From Ferruginibacter sp. (GTDB lineage: Bacteria; Bacteroidota; Bacteroidia; Chitinophagales; Chitinophagaceae): a stretch of 64,000 nt of DNA. Position 1 is the first letter of the stretch; the number at the start of each line of letters is the position of its first letter. Below are positions 62,803 through 64,000 of the stretch, in pieces. The translations under genes were made by a program, and so were the position numbers. Location: assembly GCA_025963635.1 (NCBI GenBank), contig JAOQAK010000035.1, positions 1 through 64,000 of the forward strand. The letters are read 5' to 3'. A model generated the notes under the pieces. It did not search any database, had not been told where the DNA came from, and saw only the letters and a program-made list of their open reading frames with translations.

Positions 62803-62810
62803 CAAAAATA
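62803..62810 (-). promoter_or_regulatory. Predicted -7 box for the methyltransferase
   Basis: TATTTTTG on the minus strand fits TAnnTTTG and lies 5 bp before the ATG; a leaderless transcript is expected. Confidence 0.5.
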
Positions 62811-62927
62811 AGCAATCAAAATGGGTTGGTGCGGCAGGTTGCGGAGTTGTGTTGCTTATAATTATGCTGATTAGGGCGCAACAAAAGCAATATACATACC
62901 GTTGGCTGTAATTGGTATCGTCAATTG

Positions 62928-63066
62928 CCTCCTGCTTTAGCTGGAGGAGTAAAAGACTATTTCATTGTTGGCTTTAGCCAAATCAATCACGGAAATCCTC
63001 CAATTCAATTCGGCTAAAGCCGTAGCTATATCCTATTTTTTATTAACCACAGGCTTAAGCCAATGG
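62928..63066. repeat. Cluster of GCTTTAGC-type palindromes (REP-like element)
   Basis: Four short inverted repeats lie within 139 bp: CCTCC-TGCTTTAGCT-GGAGG (62928-62947), TTGGC-TTTA-GCCAA (62968-62981), CGGCTAAAGCCG (63011-63022) and GGCTTAAGCC (63052-63061). All share a GGCTTTAGCC-like core and could fold into a multi-hairpin array. The composition matches widespread intergenic repeats in Bacteroidota that resemble REP elements mobilised by IS200-like TnpA. No transposase is in the window. Confidence 0.75.
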
Positions 63067-63324
63067 CAACTCAATTCTAACCAAATCACCCCAACTCATG
63101 TGTACATAACATTTGCCAGACTCCTCTTTTGCGGGAGTATTTTTGGATACATCCGCGATGTCAAACTCCGCTTAGATAAAAGTTTAATAGCAGCACTGCC
63201 GATGAACGTACTGTGACACAACGATGCCGCTATGAAAACCAGTGCTGGTAACATAAAAAGTTTCTGCATTGTATTGCCACCTTTGGCTTAAAATGATAAT
63301 ACTAAAAAAGAATTATCTTGTGTT

Positions 63325-64000
63325 ATGGATTTTCAAAAAGATATAAGGCTCGCAGTTTTGATAGATGCCGACAATGTGCCCTACAGTAATGTGAAGGGTG
63401 TGATGGAAGAAATTGCCAAATATGGCACCCCCACTTTTAAAAGAATTTACGGCGACTGGACCAGGCCCACAGTTTCGGGATGGAAAAATGTGCTGCTGGA
63501 AAATGCGATCACACCTATTCAGCAATACAGTTATACTTCGGGCAAAAACTCCAGCGATAGTGCGCTCATTATTGATGCCATGGACATTTTATATTCCGGC
63601 AAAGTAGATGGATTTTGTATTATTTCGAGCGACAGTGACTTTACCAGGTTGGCGACCAGGCTGCGGGAAGCCGGTATGAAAGTGTTTGGTATTGGGCAAA
63701 AGAAAACGCCGAATCCATTTATCGTGGCTTGCGATAAGTTCATTTATATGGAAATTATTGCAGTGCCCGAGGTGGAGGAAACTGTGTCTGCGAAAACAAA
63801 AACCAAAGCAAAAGCAACACATCCTGCACCCAGTAATTCGTTTGATAAACTTAGCAAAGAAACCATTCATTTATTGGCGACTACGATCGATGACCTTGGG
63901 GATGAGAATGGCTGGGCTTTTTTGGGAGAGGTAGGAAGTTTATTACTTAAAAAACAACCCAATTTTGACCCACGGAACTATGGGTTTTCCAAGTTGACAC
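63325..64000 (+). CDS. NYN domain protein with LOTUS (OST-HTH) domain, 3' end missing
   Basis: This is the first 225 codons of a protein running off the right edge. Residues about 8-145 form a NYN (PIN-like) ribonuclease domain of the LabA/limkain type with the acidic residues expected for metal binding (VLIDADNVP, SSDSALIIDAMD, IISSDSDFTRL). A Lys/Ala-rich linker (SAKTKTKAKATHPAP) is followed by the beginning of an OST-HTH/LOTUS RNA-binding domain (LLATTIDDLGDENGWAFLGEVGSLL, PRNYGFSKL). Such bacterial proteins are probable RNases of unknown target. ATG 63325 gives the standard start. Confidence 0.9.
   Translation, partial: MDFQKDIRLAVLIDADNVPYSNVKGVMEEIAKYGTPTFKRIYGDWTRPTVSGWKNVLLENAITPIQQYSYTSGKNSSDSALIIDAMDILYSGKVDGFCIISSDSDFTRLATRLREAGMKVFGIGQKKTPNPFIVACDKFIYMEIIAVPEVEETVSAKTKTKAKATHPAPSNSFDKLSKETIHLLATTIDDLGDENGWAFLGEVGSLLLKKQPNFDPRNYGFSKLT

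Noticed and set aside
62928..63066. CRISPR array
   Set aside because: Repeated cores are short, of unequal flanks and spacing, and individually palindromic; no cas genes.
62965..63216. 83-codon frame in the palindrome array
   Set aside because: It is a translation of the repeat cluster; no protein features.

Overview
This window looks like the chromosome of a member of the Bacteroidota, most likely the order Chitinophagales (family Chitinophagaceae). The evidence is a complete sprA gene, a PorE-like OmpA protein, type A and type B T9SS sorting domains, an OMP_b-brl_3 receptor, DUF4105 and DUF3467 proteins, no Shine-Dalgarno leaders, and TAnnTTTG promoter boxes. The assignment is inference from gene content; no rRNA is present.

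Layout. 1-2.0 kb: 5'-part of a secreted repeat protein running off the left edge. 2.7-5.1 kb: TonB-type outer-membrane receptor. 5.1-5.64 kb: a tRNA-Met gene, a GIY-YIG nuclease gene starting at the tRNA terminator, and a decayed second copy of the same module. 5.8-7.1 kb: FAH-family hydrolase and pth. 7.1-16.3 kb: a dense group of small stress or envelope genes (YtxH, holin-like, CsbD, Lmo0937-like, AI-2E permease, CbpA/CbpM, MsrB) around an mlaEFD lipid-transport operon. 16.3-28.1 kb: signalling, with a 1537-residue CheB-CheR-PAS-kinase-receiver-HPt protein, a receiver, an AraC-type regulator, UspA, a receiver lacking its aspartate, YihY and a sigma-54 activator. 28.3-37 kb: secreted and outer-membrane proteins (S74 chaperone protein, T9SS cargo, HhH-barrel protein, PorV-like protein). 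37-51.9 kb: mainly plus-strand housekeeping and surface genes (folD, queE, PorE-like, dprA, guaB, DUF4105, two alpha/beta hydrolases, a type B T9SS cargo, an SDR). 51.9-59.8 kb: ruvA-sprA. 60.3-64 kb: fabH, a THUMP RNA methyltransferase, a palindrome cluster and the start of a NYN-LOTUS protein.

How the genes fit together. SprA (the translocon), the PorE-like and PorV-like proteins and two or three cargo proteins sketch a type 9 secretion system, although its PorLMN core is not in this window. The region from 7 to 28 kb reads as an envelope-stress and signalling neighbourhood. Its hybrid kinase carries methylesterase and methyltransferase domains without any chemotaxis receptor nearby.

The best leads for something less well described are the duplicated tRNA-Met/GIY-YIG module, the pseudo-receiver, the CheB-CheR phosphorelay protein, the HhH-outer-membrane barrel pair, and promoter boxes that sit 3-5 nt upstream of start codons, predicting leaderless mRNAs.
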